From NCBI RefSeq assembly GCF_001028135.1, contig NZ_LDNM01000106.1, positions 1 through 44,048 of the forward strand: a DNA stretch of 44,048 bases. The letters run 5' to 3'. Below, piece after piece: positions 35,878 to 44,033 of the stretch. The stretch is from Xenorhabdus griffiniae. GTDB lineage: Bacteria; Pseudomonadota; Gammaproteobacteria; Enterobacterales; Enterobacteriaceae. The position numbers and the translations under genes were made by a program. Every line of letters begins with the position of its first letter. The stretch's first letter is position 1. The notes beneath the pieces were generated by a model. It was not told the origin of the DNA, did not search any database, and saw nothing but the letters and a program-made list of their open reading frames with translations.

Positions 35878-37054
35878 ATCCCACGATCTCGACAACCGGA
35901 GAAACACGGGCAAGCTGTGCCATTAACGCAGGGTCAACGGACATTTTGGGCGTTTCAAGACAGAGTAACACCCGATCAAAGTGCTGATGCGCGACATTAT
36001 AGAGAAAATTCGGGATGCCCAGCCCGTAATTATCCGTAAAAGCCATGACAGATTGGATGGCATGACCGCAAGAAATGGGAGAGCGGGTTGTCGAACCAAA
36101 TACCACTGATGCCCCTTCCTGCTCAAGCCGTTCAGCTAGCAGGAACGGCTGCCAGACAAATTCACTGGAACCCAATACCAGCACGTTTTCGCCTGCTTTG
36201 GCACTGATTGCAGCGCCAATGTCACATTGGATCTCATCCAGCCCCAAACGTCCCCAGCTCTGTTGGCCTATGATGTTGATTTCTCCCTGGGCCGTCACAT
36301 TGACTTGGGGCATGACCGGCACTGGCGCAGAGATATCCGCTTCCCACTGCCAATTCCCCTCGATCAGGGAAACTTCAGAAACCGGCAACGGGCTGCGTTT
36401 CACCACCGATTTACCACTCCAATCTGTCAATGTCACGGTGACGATATGTTCAATATGCTCAAGCCCTGCAAGACGCAGTGCATCCAGCAAATTCAGGAAC
36501 GTATTGCCCGTGGTTGCTTCATCATCAATCAGAACCAGAGTTCGGGCTTGGGTCACCCGTTGGCGCAATCGACTCTCTGTTGGCCAATAAATCAGATGAT
36601 CCGTAGCATGGCTGTGATTTTCCTTAAACTCACACAATAAATCGCCATCAACCGGATGGCGTGTCGACGTCAGAAATACAGGCTTATCGGCTTTGTGTTG
36701 CGTTTCCTGAAATACCCCTGCAGCTAGCCCGACAGCCGTTTCTGCCATGCCAATATATAGAACCGGGCCGGGAAGATGAGCAGGGAACCGGGCAGATAAT
36801 TGCTGATAAATCGAACGCATGATCGATGGCTTGACCGGAATATGTCGCCCCAAGACTTTACTGACAAACAGGAATGCTCTTTTGGGATTACGGCGTTCAG
36901 CGATATCAAACAGGGTTTCCAGACATGCTGTGCGACGCGATGCCGTCACCGTCAATGTCCCGCTGTTTAACTTTCTTTGGTAAACCTGCTCTTGAAAAAT
37001 CTGTTTTTCATCAACGGTTTTTTTATAAACATCGGTGTCACTCAACACGGTCAT
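35870..37054 (-). CDS. Phosphoribosyltransferase with TRSP domain
   Basis: 394 aa, first gene of the minus-strand Ter metabolite operon. The N-terminal orotate-PRTase-like domain has the PRPP-binding loop LVLIDDEATTGNT at 173-185. The C-terminal TRSP domain carries its name motif in GSTTRSPI (317-324). Proteins of this type occur next to ter genes together with HAD, StiP/PELOTA, HpcH/HpaI and usually an ATP-grasp enzyme. No ATP-grasp gene is present in this window. The ATG has AAGG upstream. It is divergent from terZ across a 351-bp control region. Confidence 0.88.
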   Translation of the reverse strand: MTVLSDTDVYKKTVDEKQIFQEQVYQRKLNSGTLTVTASRRTACLETLFDIAERRNPKRAFLFVSKVLGRHIPVKPSIMRSIYQQLSARFPAHLPGPVLYIGMAETAVGLAAGVFQETQHKADKPVFLTSTRHPVDGDLLCEFKENHSHATDHLIYWPTESRLRQRVTQARTLVLIDDEATTGNTFLNLLDALRLAGLEHIEHIVTVTLTDWSGKSVVKRSPLPVSEVSLIEGNWQWEADISAPVPVMPQVNVTAQGEINIIGQQSWGRLGLDEIQCDIGAAISAKAGENVLVLGSSEFVWQPFLLAERLEQEGASVVFGSTTRSPISCGHAIQSVMAFTDNYGLGIPNFLYNVAHQHFDRVLLCLETPKMSVDPALMAQLARVSPVVEIVGYD

Positions 37055-37183
37055 GGGGATGCCTTTTCAAAAAAATCTCGGCCTGAACCAATCGCCCCGA
37101 ACTAATAGGGTAACTTTCAGCATTTGTTCTTAATTCGGTGAAATATACATCGCAGTCTAGAGTTTCAAACTAACAAATGTCAA

Positions 37184-37194
37184 TCATATTATGA
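37184..37194. promoter_or_regulatory. Palindromic operator candidate A (TCATATTATGA)
   Basis: An 11-bp perfect palindrome within AATCATATTATGATT, 130 bp upstream of the PRTase-TRSP start. It is identical to sites B and C. Confidence 0.6.
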
Positions 37195-37306
37195 TTATTT
37201 ACATCAAAATTTGTTTGACTTTTCTGCATGGAAAAGAAATCATACCAAACGAAATCAGACTGTTTTCTATCATACAGTTAACAGCCAATATACCTGTTTA
37301 CGGGAG

Positions 37307-37317
37307 TCATAATATGA
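37307..37317. promoter_or_regulatory. Palindromic operator candidate B
   Basis: TCATAATATGA within GTCATAATATGAC, the reverse complement of sites A and C. It is centred 94 bp upstream of the terZ ATG and 31 bp from site C, close to three helical turns. Confidence 0.6.
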
Positions 37318-37337
37318 CAGATTTAGTTATCTATTTG

Positions 37338-37348
37338 TCATATTATGA
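37338..37348. promoter_or_regulatory. Palindromic operator candidate C
   Basis: TCATATTATGA, identical to site A, located 58 bp upstream of the terZ ATG. It contains TATTAT, which could serve as a -10 element, so binding here could block or reposition RNA polymerase. Confidence 0.6.
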
Positions 37349-37405
37349 TTTTTTAATACGTGAAATTACCGTGATTCACCGACGAACAGAATAGAGGTGT
37401 CATTA

Positions 37406-37993
37406 ATGGTTTCGTTAAGCAAAAATCAGTCAGTTTCGCTCGCCAAACAGAGCGCATCACTGGCTAACATGAATTTTGGTCTGGGATGGGATCCTGTGAC
37501 CAAGAAAAAAGGCTTTCTGGCGAGTTTATTCGGCGGGGGCAGTGATGAAATCGATCTGGATGCAAGCTGCATTCTGCTTGATAAATCGGGGAATGCCATC
37601 GATACCGTGTGGTTCGGTCAACTGAAATCAAAATGTGGTTCTATACAACACACTGGCGATAACCTGACGGGTGAAGGTGATGGGGATGATGAAGTTATCC
37701 GCGTCAATCTCATCAAACTTCCCACCAATGTCGAATACCTTGCATTTACCGTTAACAGTTTCCGTGGTCAAACCTTCAATGACGTTGAAAATGCCTTCTG
37801 CCGCGTCGTTGACCAAAACGGCAAAGAGCTGGCTCGCTATCAATTGAATGAGCAAGGCGCTCACACTGGCATTATCATCTCCTCCTTGCGCCGCAACGAG
37901 GGTCAGTGGGATTTCACAGCACACGGCGTCCCTTGTCTTGGACGTACTATTGACGCGATGTTTCCGCAGATTGTTGAGACGGTGGTGCGCTAA
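37406..37993 (+). CDS. terZ: TerD-family protein TerZ
   Basis: 195 aa calcium-binding TerD-fold protein and first gene of the terZABCD operon. The conserved acidic calcium motif [13 protein letters not shown] lies at 84-96, and the family signature FGLGWDP near 24-30. Compared with TerD it has the TerZ-specific insertion KKKGFLASLFGGG. The ATG at 37406 is chosen over an upstream GTG because AGAGG is then well spaced. Its TAA overlaps the terA ATG (TAATG). TerD-family proteins act in the cytoplasm and at the membrane in resistance to tellurite, phage and colicins; the mechanism is unresolved. Confidence 0.93.
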   Translation: MVSLSKNQSVSLAKQSASLANMNFGLGWDPVTKKKGFLASLFGGGSDEIDLDASCILLDKSGNAIDTVWFGQLKSKCGSIQHTGDNLTGEGDGDDEVIRVNLIKLPTNVEYLAFTVNSFRGQTFNDVENAFCRVVDQNGKELARYQLNEQGAHTGIIISSLRRNEGQWDFTAHGVPCLGRTIDAMFPQIVETVVR

Positions 37994-39120
37994 TGAATCT
38001 GACACCTGGGGCCAACGCTCCCGTTCCCCATCAAACGCTCACTGTGCGGGTTCTATCGGGTTCAGCCGTTGATGTTTCTGCTTTCCGTCTGTATGCAGAT
38101 GGCAAAGTGAAGGGTGATCCAGATATGGTGTTCTACGGTCAGCCGGTCAATGATGACAACACCGTCCGGCTGACTACCGGTAATCTCAATACCGCATTCA
38201 GTGTCAACTTGCCGGCATTGAGCCAGGATGTCCAGAAAGTCGCGTTCACCGCGACTTGCGACGGTAATCAAACGATTTCCAATCTGCGTAATCTTTCCAT
38301 TCAGGTTGAACTGAACAGCAGCGTGATTTTGCAGGGAGATGTTGACGTACAGGGCCGTCCAGAGGCTGCCTTGATCCTCGGCGAGCTGTATCGCCGGAAC
38401 GGTGAATGGAAATTCCGTTTTATTGCCCAGGGCTTTAATGGCGGTCTCAAACCACTGGCTGAACATTTTGGCGTAGATATTATGGATGATGAGCCAGCAC
38501 CAAATACCGTCAATCTGAGTAAGGTTTCTTTGACCAAAGAAAAACCGACTATCAGCCTTAGCAAACGCGACAGCTACGGTGAAATTCGCATCAATCTGAA
38601 CTGGAGTCAAAATACCGCCCCCTCAAAAGGCCTATTGCAAGGCATGTTCGGTGCAAACAAAAACGTGGATTTAGATCTCGGTGCTTTCGTCCGACTGCAA
38701 GATGGAGAGAAAGACGTTGTACAGGCACTGGGGGATCGCTTTGGCGATTACCGTTATGAACCCTATGTAGAATTACAGGGTGATGATCGCACCGGTCAAG
38801 TGCGTGACGGTGAATGGCTCCACGTCAATGGGGTTGAATGGAAAAACATCCGTGAAGTTTTGATCTACGCCTTTATCTATGAGGGCGTGCCTGGCTGGGA
38901 TAAAACCGATGGCATAGTCACAATTTATGTCCCTGACCAACCCCCGATTGAAACGCGGATGACAGAAGGCAACAACCACAAAGGCATGTGTGCTATTGCC
39001 CGCCTTGTCAATGAAAACGGCACCATCAAAGTAGAACGCATCAATCAATACTTCAGCGGGCATAAAGAGATGGACAAGGCGTTTAGCTGGGGCTTTAGCT
39101 GGACATCCGGCAAGAAATAA
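37993..39120 (+). CDS. terA: Tellurium resistance protein TerA
   Basis: 375 aa, near the usual TerA length. It contains two TerD-like beta-sandwich regions. The first (about 15-165) ends in the LGELYRRNGEWKFRFIAQGF segment shared with the family. The second (about 175-375) has a degenerate acidic loop (DLDLGAFVRLQDG, GDDRTGQVRDGEW). It starts within the terZ stop codon, so it is translationally coupled. It belongs to the membrane-associated Ter complex. Confidence 0.93.
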   Translation: MNLTPGANAPVPHQTLTVRVLSGSAVDVSAFRLYADGKVKGDPDMVFYGQPVNDDNTVRLTTGNLNTAFSVNLPALSQDVQKVAFTATCDGNQTISNLRNLSIQVELNSSVILQGDVDVQGRPEAALILGELYRRNGEWKFRFIAQGFNGGLKPLAEHFGVDIMDDEPAPNTVNLSKVSLTKEKPTISLSKRDSYGEIRINLNWSQNTAPSKGLLQGMFGANKNVDLDLGAFVRLQDGEKDVVQALGDRFGDYRYEPYVELQGDDRTGQVRDGEWLHVNGVEWKNIREVLIYAFIYEGVPGWDKTDGIVTIYVPDQPPIETRMTEGNNHKGMCAIARLVNENGTIKVERINQYFSGHKEMDKAFSWGFSWTSGKK

Positions 39121-39151
39121 CTCTCTATTTTACCAATTAGCGGAGGGACTG

Positions 39152-39607
39152 ATGTCCTTTTTAAACAAAATCAAATCAGCGTTCAACGCTGGCCGTGAAG
39201 AACTCACCACTCAAGTGAGTCGCTTCAAGAACAGAAAATTCATGGAAGGTACGGTAGCCGTATGTGCACACGTTGCCATGGCGAGTAACGGCGTCAGTTC
39301 AGAAGAAAAGCAGAAAATGATCGGCTTCATCAAAAACTCCCCTGAGCTGAAAGTGTTCGATACCTCTGAGATTATCGAATTCTTTAACAAACTGGTCAGC
39401 AGCTATGAGTTTGATGCTGACATTGGTAAAGGTGAAGCCATGAAATTCATTATGGCTCTGAAACAGCAGCCGGAAGCGGCGCAGCTTGCTTTGCGCGTCG
39501 GAATTGCAGTCGCCAAGAGTGATGGTGACTTTGATAACGACGAAAAACAGGCGGCCCGTGAAATTTGTTTAGCCCTTGGCTTTACACCGGCTGATTTCGA
39601 ACTGTAA
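39152..39607 (+). CDS. terB: Tellurite resistance protein TerB
   Basis: 151 aa all-helical acidic TerB protein, the family length. It shows the duplicated TerB helical repeat with metal-binding acidic residues (VSSEEKQKM and KSDGDFDNDEKQAA). GGAGG lies seven bases upstream of the ATG. It is 31 bp downstream of terA and 27 bp upstream of terC. TerB is reported to associate with TerC at the inner membrane. Confidence 0.95.
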   Translation: MSFLNKIKSAFNAGREELTTQVSRFKNRKFMEGTVAVCAHVAMASNGVSSEEKQKMIGFIKNSPELKVFDTSEIIEFFNKLVSSYEFDADIGKGEAMKFIMALKQQPEAAQLALRVGIAVAKSDGDFDNDEKQAAREICLALGFTPADFEL

Positions 39608-39634
39608 TCGCAGATAATTTAAGAGGCTTACTTC

Positions 39635-40663
39635 ATGGTATCCACGCACATTGGTTTTCCGATGGAAACCGTTGCTGTATTTATTATTCTGTCGGTTGGT
39701 GCGCTCTTTATCGACCTCTTTATGCATCGTCATGATAAGCCGGTTTCGCTGCGTAGTGCCGCCCTTTGGTCTATTTTCTGGATCGCAATTGCCTTTGTTT
39801 TCGCGGGCTTCCTGTATGTTCATCACGGCGCGGAAGCCGCAAGTCTGTTTGTCACGGGCTATGCACTGGAAAAAGTCCTTTCCGTCGATAACCTGTTTGT
39901 CATCATGGCGATTTTCTCCTGGTTCGCTGTCCCGGACCGCTATCGCCATCGAGTCCTGTATTGGGGAATTATCGGCGCGATTGTCTTCCGTGGTATTTTC
40001 GTTGCCATTGGGACAAGTCTGCTGGTACTTGGGCCGTGGGTTGAAATCATATTTGCAGTTATTGTTGGCTGGACAGCGGTTATGATGCTGAAAAGTGGTG
40101 GTGATGACGATGAAATCGAAGACTATTCACAGCACCTTGCCTATCGTCTGGTGAAACGTTTCTTCCCAATCTGGCCGAAACTGCGCGGCCATGCATTTGT
40201 ACTGAACCAAAAAGAAGTGGGCCAGGAATTAGCTAAACCAGAAAACGCCGATGTGAAAGTGGGTCGGGCGAGCAAAGCCGCACTTTATGCTACGCCATTG
40301 ATGCTGTGTCTGGCAGTGGTTGAACTGTCGGACGTGATGTTTGCCTTTGACTCTGTTCCTGCGGTGATTGCAGTCAGCCGGGAACCATTAATTGTGTACA
40401 GCGCCATGATGTTTGCTATCTTGGGTCTGCGCACGCTCTACTTTGTGCTTGAAGCATTGAAAAAGTATCTGGTGCATTTGGAAAAGGCAGTGATCGTTTT
40501 ACTGTTCTTTATTGCCATAAAACTGGGTCTAAATGCTTCTGAGCATATATTCCACCACGGCTATTCAATTTCAGCAACAAGTAGCTTATTTGTGGTAATT
40601 GGCGTACTGGCAGCCGGTATTCTTGCCAGCCTGCTGTTCCCGCAAAAAGAAAATGCAAGCTAA
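39635..40663 (+). CDS. terC: Integral membrane protein TerC
   Basis: 342 aa with about nine transmembrane helices. It carries the characteristic YALEKVLSVDNLFVIMAIF in one half and LAVVELSDVMFAFDSVPAV in the other, whose acidic and asparagine residues inside helices suggest metal transport or binding. A cytoplasmic loop (about 150-210) lies between. It is the essential membrane anchor of the Ter system, and other TerC-family members affect manganese handling. The gene follows terB closely in the operon. Confidence 0.96.
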   Translation: MVSTHIGFPMETVAVFIILSVGALFIDLFMHRHDKPVSLRSAALWSIFWIAIAFVFAGFLYVHHGAEAASLFVTGYALEKVLSVDNLFVIMAIFSWFAVPDRYRHRVLYWGIIGAIVFRGIFVAIGTSLLVLGPWVEIIFAVIVGWTAVMMLKSGGDDDEIEDYSQHLAYRLVKRFFPIWPKLRGHAFVLNQKEVGQELAKPENADVKVGRASKAALYATPLMLCLAVVELSDVMFAFDSVPAVIAVSREPLIVYSAMMFAILGLRTLYFVLEALKKYLVHLEKAVIVLLFFIAIKLGLNASEHIFHHGYSISATSSLFVVIGVLAAGILASLLFPQKENAS

Positions 40664-40713
40664 ATCCGTAAAATCCAGATAACTAATACGACGTAATAAG
40701 TGAGGAAATAACA

Positions 40714-41292
40714 ATGGGTGTATCTCTTTCTAAAGGCGGTAACGTTTCTCTAAGCAAAGAAGCGCCAAGCATGAAAAACGTTCTGTTCGGTCTCGGCTGG
40801 GATGCTCGTTCTACTGACGGACAAGACTTTGACCTTGATGCCTCAGCTTTCCTGCTGACAGCAAGCGGCAAAGTACGTGGTGATGCAGATTTCATTTTCT
40901 ACAACAATCTGAAATCGTCTGACGGCTCCATCATGCACACTGGCGACAACCGTACCGGTGAAGGGGATGGCGATGACGAATCACTGAAAATCAAACTGGA
41001 TCAAGTTCCTGCTGACGTAGAAAAAGTGGTGTTTGTAGTCACTATCCATGACGCACAAGCTCGTCGCCAGAGCTTCGGTCAAGTTTCCGGTGCCTTCATC
41101 CGTCTGGTTAACGATGACACACAAATTGAAGTAGCACGCTATGACCTGACTGAAGATGCGTCTACCGAAACCGCTATGCTGTTCGGTGAACTGTATCGCC
41201 ACAATACAGAATGGAAATTCCGCGCAGTAGGCCAGGGTTATGCTGGTGGTTTGGCTTCTGTTTGTGCCCAGTATGGTATCAACGCTGCTTAA
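40714..41292 (+). CDS. terD: Tellurium resistance protein TerD
   Basis: 192 aa, the exact family length. It is a calcium-binding TerD fold with [20 protein letters not shown] at the start and the calcium motif [13 protein letters not shown] at 77-89, and a C-terminal [10 protein letters not shown]. It is separated from terC by 50 bp with GAGG upstream. In R478 and EHEC loci terE and terF follow; here an intrinsic terminator comes 38 bp after the stop and the IS630-family element begins 20 bp beyond it. Confidence 0.97.
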   Translation: MGVSLSKGGNVSLSKEAPSMKNVLFGLGWDARSTDGQDFDLDASAFLLTASGKVRGDADFIFYNNLKSSDGSIMHTGDNRTGEGDGDDESLKIKLDQVPADVEKVVFVVTIHDAQARRQSFGQVSGAFIRLVNDDTQIEVARYDLTEDASTETAMLFGELYRHNTEWKFRAVGQGYAGGLASVCAQYGINAA

Positions 41293-41330
41293 TTTGGGTG
41301 TTATTAGCTTGAATTCAGCGCACTGAAATT

Positions 41331-41365
41331 AAAAGCCCTGCTTGATAATATCGGTAGGGCTTTTT
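41331..41365 (+). terminator. Intrinsic terminator of the terZABCD operon
   Basis: AAAGCCCT / AGGGCTTT form an 8-bp stem with a 16-nt loop followed by TT. It lies between terD and the IS630-family element and is intact. Confidence 0.85.
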
Positions 41366-41384
41366 GTGGCTTTACCTATTTGTT

Positions 41385-42465
41385 TATACGCAATTAACTT
41401 GAAGATGCAGATTTTAAAATCTGGAAGTTATCAGTCAACCGAGTGGTGAGTTCTTTCGCTTTTTCTGACAATGTGACATGAAAAAAGCGACGGAACGTTT
41501 CTGCATCCGGAAAATAGACATTGTTTCGTACCTGCTCATTCATATATTTCCATAATCGCTCAATCGGGTTAAGGTTAGGGCTGTAAGGTGGCAAGTAGTG
41601 CAACTCAATATTCAAAATCTCGGCAAAAAATTGAACGACTTCGGAGCGGTGGTAACCCGCACCATCCAGAATAATGTGGATTTTTTGCGAAAGTGGGTAG
41701 GTTTCCCGGATTGAGCCGAAAAAAAGGACGACATTTTTCGCGTTAATCGTCGGATATTCACGTATCAGGGTGTCTTCAATCCGGTGTAAATGAAGGGCGC
41801 CCAGGATGTTGAGTCGGGTACGACTGCCGGTGGTTTCAACGACTTTGACGTGCTTCCTTTCTTCATCCAGCCGTAACTTAATTTTGTAGACTGGGTAGGA
41901 TGCACGGCATCAATAAACAAAATAGGCTCATTTTGGCCACAAGCTTCCTTCAGCGCGTTGTAGGCCCCAATAAACTGTTGCTGTTTATCGGCATCAAATT
42001 TATGCGGAACCCCCATTGGCTTCTTCCCTGACGGTGAAGCCATTTCATCATACCTGCGACAGTGAAAGCCATCTGCCATTGATCCCAGACATAAGCCACG
42101 ATTTGTGCGGTGGTGTGCATCAAATTTGCGGTCAGATAATCAATCAGTTCAACGGTGCGTTCAGCAGATAAACGGCTTTCAGAGCCGCCATTTTCAGGGG
42201 CGAGTTTTTCCTGAGAGAAGTACTCCTTCAGATGGCGGTTCACGGTGCTTTCATGGATACGCAGGGCCTGAGCAATCATCTGGGTAGTCCAGCCCTCTGA
42301 TGCCAAAAGCACAGCCTTGATGCGGTCACGTACTCGTCCATCGCGAGTAGTATCATGCATCAATTCGAGGGCTTTCTTTTGATCTGCTGTCAGATGAATT
42401 TTCATGGTCACGATCATGATCTGATAAGAATGAAAAATCAAGCATCTTCAATTACGAGGGGTATA
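41385..42465 (-). mobile_element. IS630-family insertion sequence (about 1.08 kb)
   Basis: Bounded by TATAC tips with related 24-bp ends, 41385-41408 and 42442-42465, both ending in GAAGATGC when read inward. TATA at both tips fits the TA target duplicated by IS630/Tc1-mariner elements. The transposase gene inside is frameshifted twice. Its ends resemble those of the 105-bp repeats. Confidence 0.8.
41394..42405 (-). pseudogene. IS630-family transposase, two frameshifts
   Basis: The N-terminal frame (42405 to about 42040) has a helix-turn-helix (TQMIAQALRIHESTVNRHLK). A second frame (about 42040-41860) carries the DDE strand EPILFIDAVHPTQ. A third (about 41860-41394) has HIILDGAGYHRS and LPPYSPNLNPIERLW, the C-terminal DDE motif of IS630. 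Joined, they give one complete transposase. The two breaks near 42040 and 41860 suggest inactivation unless programmed frameshifting or sequencing error is involved. Confidence 0.8.
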
Positions 42466-42705
42466 ACCAGATGCAAAAATTGGATAACTATTTTTACGAA
42501 TTATTGATTTTCATTATAACAAGTAGGAGGATATTGATGTGATAGAACATACCAATATACGTTTTTAATGTAAGATATATTGGATAAAATAGCATTAAAC
42601 AATTTGCTTTTTTGTGACATAGATCATGAGTGTTGTGCTAACTATGTGAATGCAAGTCCTAAATTTAGAACACCATGAATTAACACAATAATGCGACAAT
42701 ATACT

Positions 42706-42713
42706 TATATTAA
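42706..42713 (+). repeat. Left 8-bp target-site duplication (TATATTAA)
   Basis: Directly abuts the left terminal inverted repeat of the IS982-like element and is repeated perfectly at 43725-43732. Confidence 0.85.
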
Positions 42714-43724
42714 ACGCGATGCTCGACTTTAACATCCTATAACGTTGGCTTGTTGAAGCCAGTCGCGTTGACTTTTACCTTGTTTAAAATTGGCAAAAAT
42801 ACCCAATGTGTGAGAAAGCAGTTTTCTGGCAATTCGGTTACTCAAATGCCACAAATCCCGTGCCCAGCACTTCTCGATAGCAAATTGTCCGGCGAGTTGA
42901 CCAATCACGGTTTCAATTAAACGGCGTTTGGCGTTAATGACCCTTCTCGTTTTTCTGGGGATGGGATCATCCCTATTGGCACGCACTGGGGTAATCATTT
43001 CAATACCCTCTGCCTTCATTTCCTGTTTAAATTCAACGCCTAAATACCCTTTATCACCCAGCAAATAGCCTTTTATCGAACCGATCACATCCCAGGTTGC
43101 TTCACGCTCACTGACATTGGCGGGCGTCAGCGTAAACCCGGTTACCACGCCGATTTCGTCTATCATGAGATGTCCTTTGAAGCCGTAGTAAGTTTCGTTT
43201 TTGGCGGCACAGTACCCATAATCGGCTTGTCCTTTGAAGTTGGCACTGCCTTTTGCTCTTTTGAATCCACAGACGGCCAGCGGAAATCCGTCGATAATAT
43301 GTACCGGCCTGTCGGGCGCGCCCAATAACCTCGCCAGCTTTTCTTGCCGTTGTTGTTTAACAACCCAAAGATTCGAAATCTGTTTAGCGAAATTGGCGCG
43401 TGAACCCAGTTCCGGAAACCACTCGCGCCAGTGGTCACGAAAGTACGTCCAAATGCCTTTATCCGTTGAAAAGCCTAAAAATTCGCCCACCACTTCCATC
43501 GTGATGGCTTCTGCATCGCTCAGTTTAGGCGGATATCCCCGGCTTCTGAATCGCATACCTTGCTGTAACTGCGTTAAATTGTCATCTACCCAACAAAACA
43601 CCCAAATGATAAAATCTTGCTGTGACATAGCCTTGTGTTCCTTTATTTCTCTCAGTTTGGCGACTTAAAGTTATAAAGGACTGGCTATGTCATTTCAACT
43701 CATCATAAAAGTCGAGCATCGCGT
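42714..43724 (-). mobile_element. Intact IS982-family-like insertion sequence (1011 bp)
   Basis: Perfect 17-bp terminal inverted repeats (ACGCGATGCTCGACTTT at 42714-42730 and its complement at 43708-43724), one full-length transposase ORF, and a perfect 8-bp flanking duplication TATATTAA. All features point to a recent, possibly active copy. Confidence 0.88.
42729..43628 (-). CDS. IS982-family-like transposase
   Basis: 299 aa DDE transposase. The catalytic core is visible as HIIDGFPLAVC (first Asp), YLLGDKGYLG (second Asp) and RRLIETVIGQL (Glu). The C-terminal WARDLWHLSNRIARKLLSHTL resembles the IS982 family. The reading frame is intact and fills the element. It starts at ATG 43628. Family assignment is by motif; IS5-group elements are the alternative. 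Confidence 0.85.
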   Translation of the reverse strand: MSQQDFIIWVFCWVDDNLTQLQQGMRFRSRGYPPKLSDAEAITMEVVGEFLGFSTDKGIWTYFRDHWREWFPELGSRANFAKQISNLWVVKQQRQEKLARLLGAPDRPVHIIDGFPLAVCGFKRAKGSANFKGQADYGYCAAKNETYYGFKGHLMIDEIGVVTGFTLTPANVSEREATWDVIGSIKGYLLGDKGYLGVEFKQEMKAEGIEMITPVRANRDDPIPRKTRRVINAKRRLIETVIGQLAGQFAIEKCWARDLWHLSNRIARKLLSHTLGIFANFKQGKSQRDWLQQANVIGC

Positions 43725-43732
43725 TATATTAA
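43725..43732 (+). repeat. Right 8-bp target-site duplication (TATATTAA)
   Basis: Identical to 42706-42713 and abuts the right terminal inverted repeat of the IS982-like element. Confidence 0.85.
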
Positions 43733-43799
43733 TTATCGAAACAACTATGAACAGGTTAAACAGGAGGAAAAAATCAAGCTCACATAAATTCAAACTATT

Positions 43800-43827
43800 C
43801 TTAAGGGATAGCGTTCTATCCCTTAAG
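43800..43827. terminator. Strong hairpin terminator
   Basis: CTTAAGGGATA / TATCCCTTAAG, a perfect 11-bp stem with a 6-nt loop. It lies just downstream of the broken gene at the window edge (minus strand), with TTTT on the plus-strand side. Confidence 0.7.
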
Positions 43828-43845
43828 TTTTAAACATCTATTTGA

Positions 43846-44033
43846 CTACTTTCCTCTGGACAACAGTTTCTGCATCATCATTTGCCCGAACATGCCCGCT
43901 GACTGCCTGACCTGCCCCACGCCCTGACTCATCATGCCTGCCATATCGCCCATCCGAACCCCTGCCCAGGCCAGTGCCCCCAGTCTGTAGTGATGTGATG
44001 GACGTCCCCTTTTTCAGCAGCAAATAGTGCCAT
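43846..44033 (-). pseudogene. Broken or frameshifted small gene at the window edge
   Basis: From an ATG at 44033 the minus strand reads MALFAAEKGDVHHITT, preceded by GGAAAA. A second frame shifted by one base then continues as LGALAWAGVRMGDMAGMM... to QKLLSRGK and a stop at 43846. The two halves give a plausible Met/Gly-rich tail of a small protein if one base change near 43985 is assumed. I do not recognise the family, and the upstream part may lie outside the window. Confidence 0.35.

Noticed and set aside
33028-37122. Shared 13-mer TAACTTTCAGCAT upstream of terW and of the PRTase-TRSP gene
   Set aside because: A 13-bp match is expected several times by chance in 44 kb, and it is not palindromic or otherwise supported.
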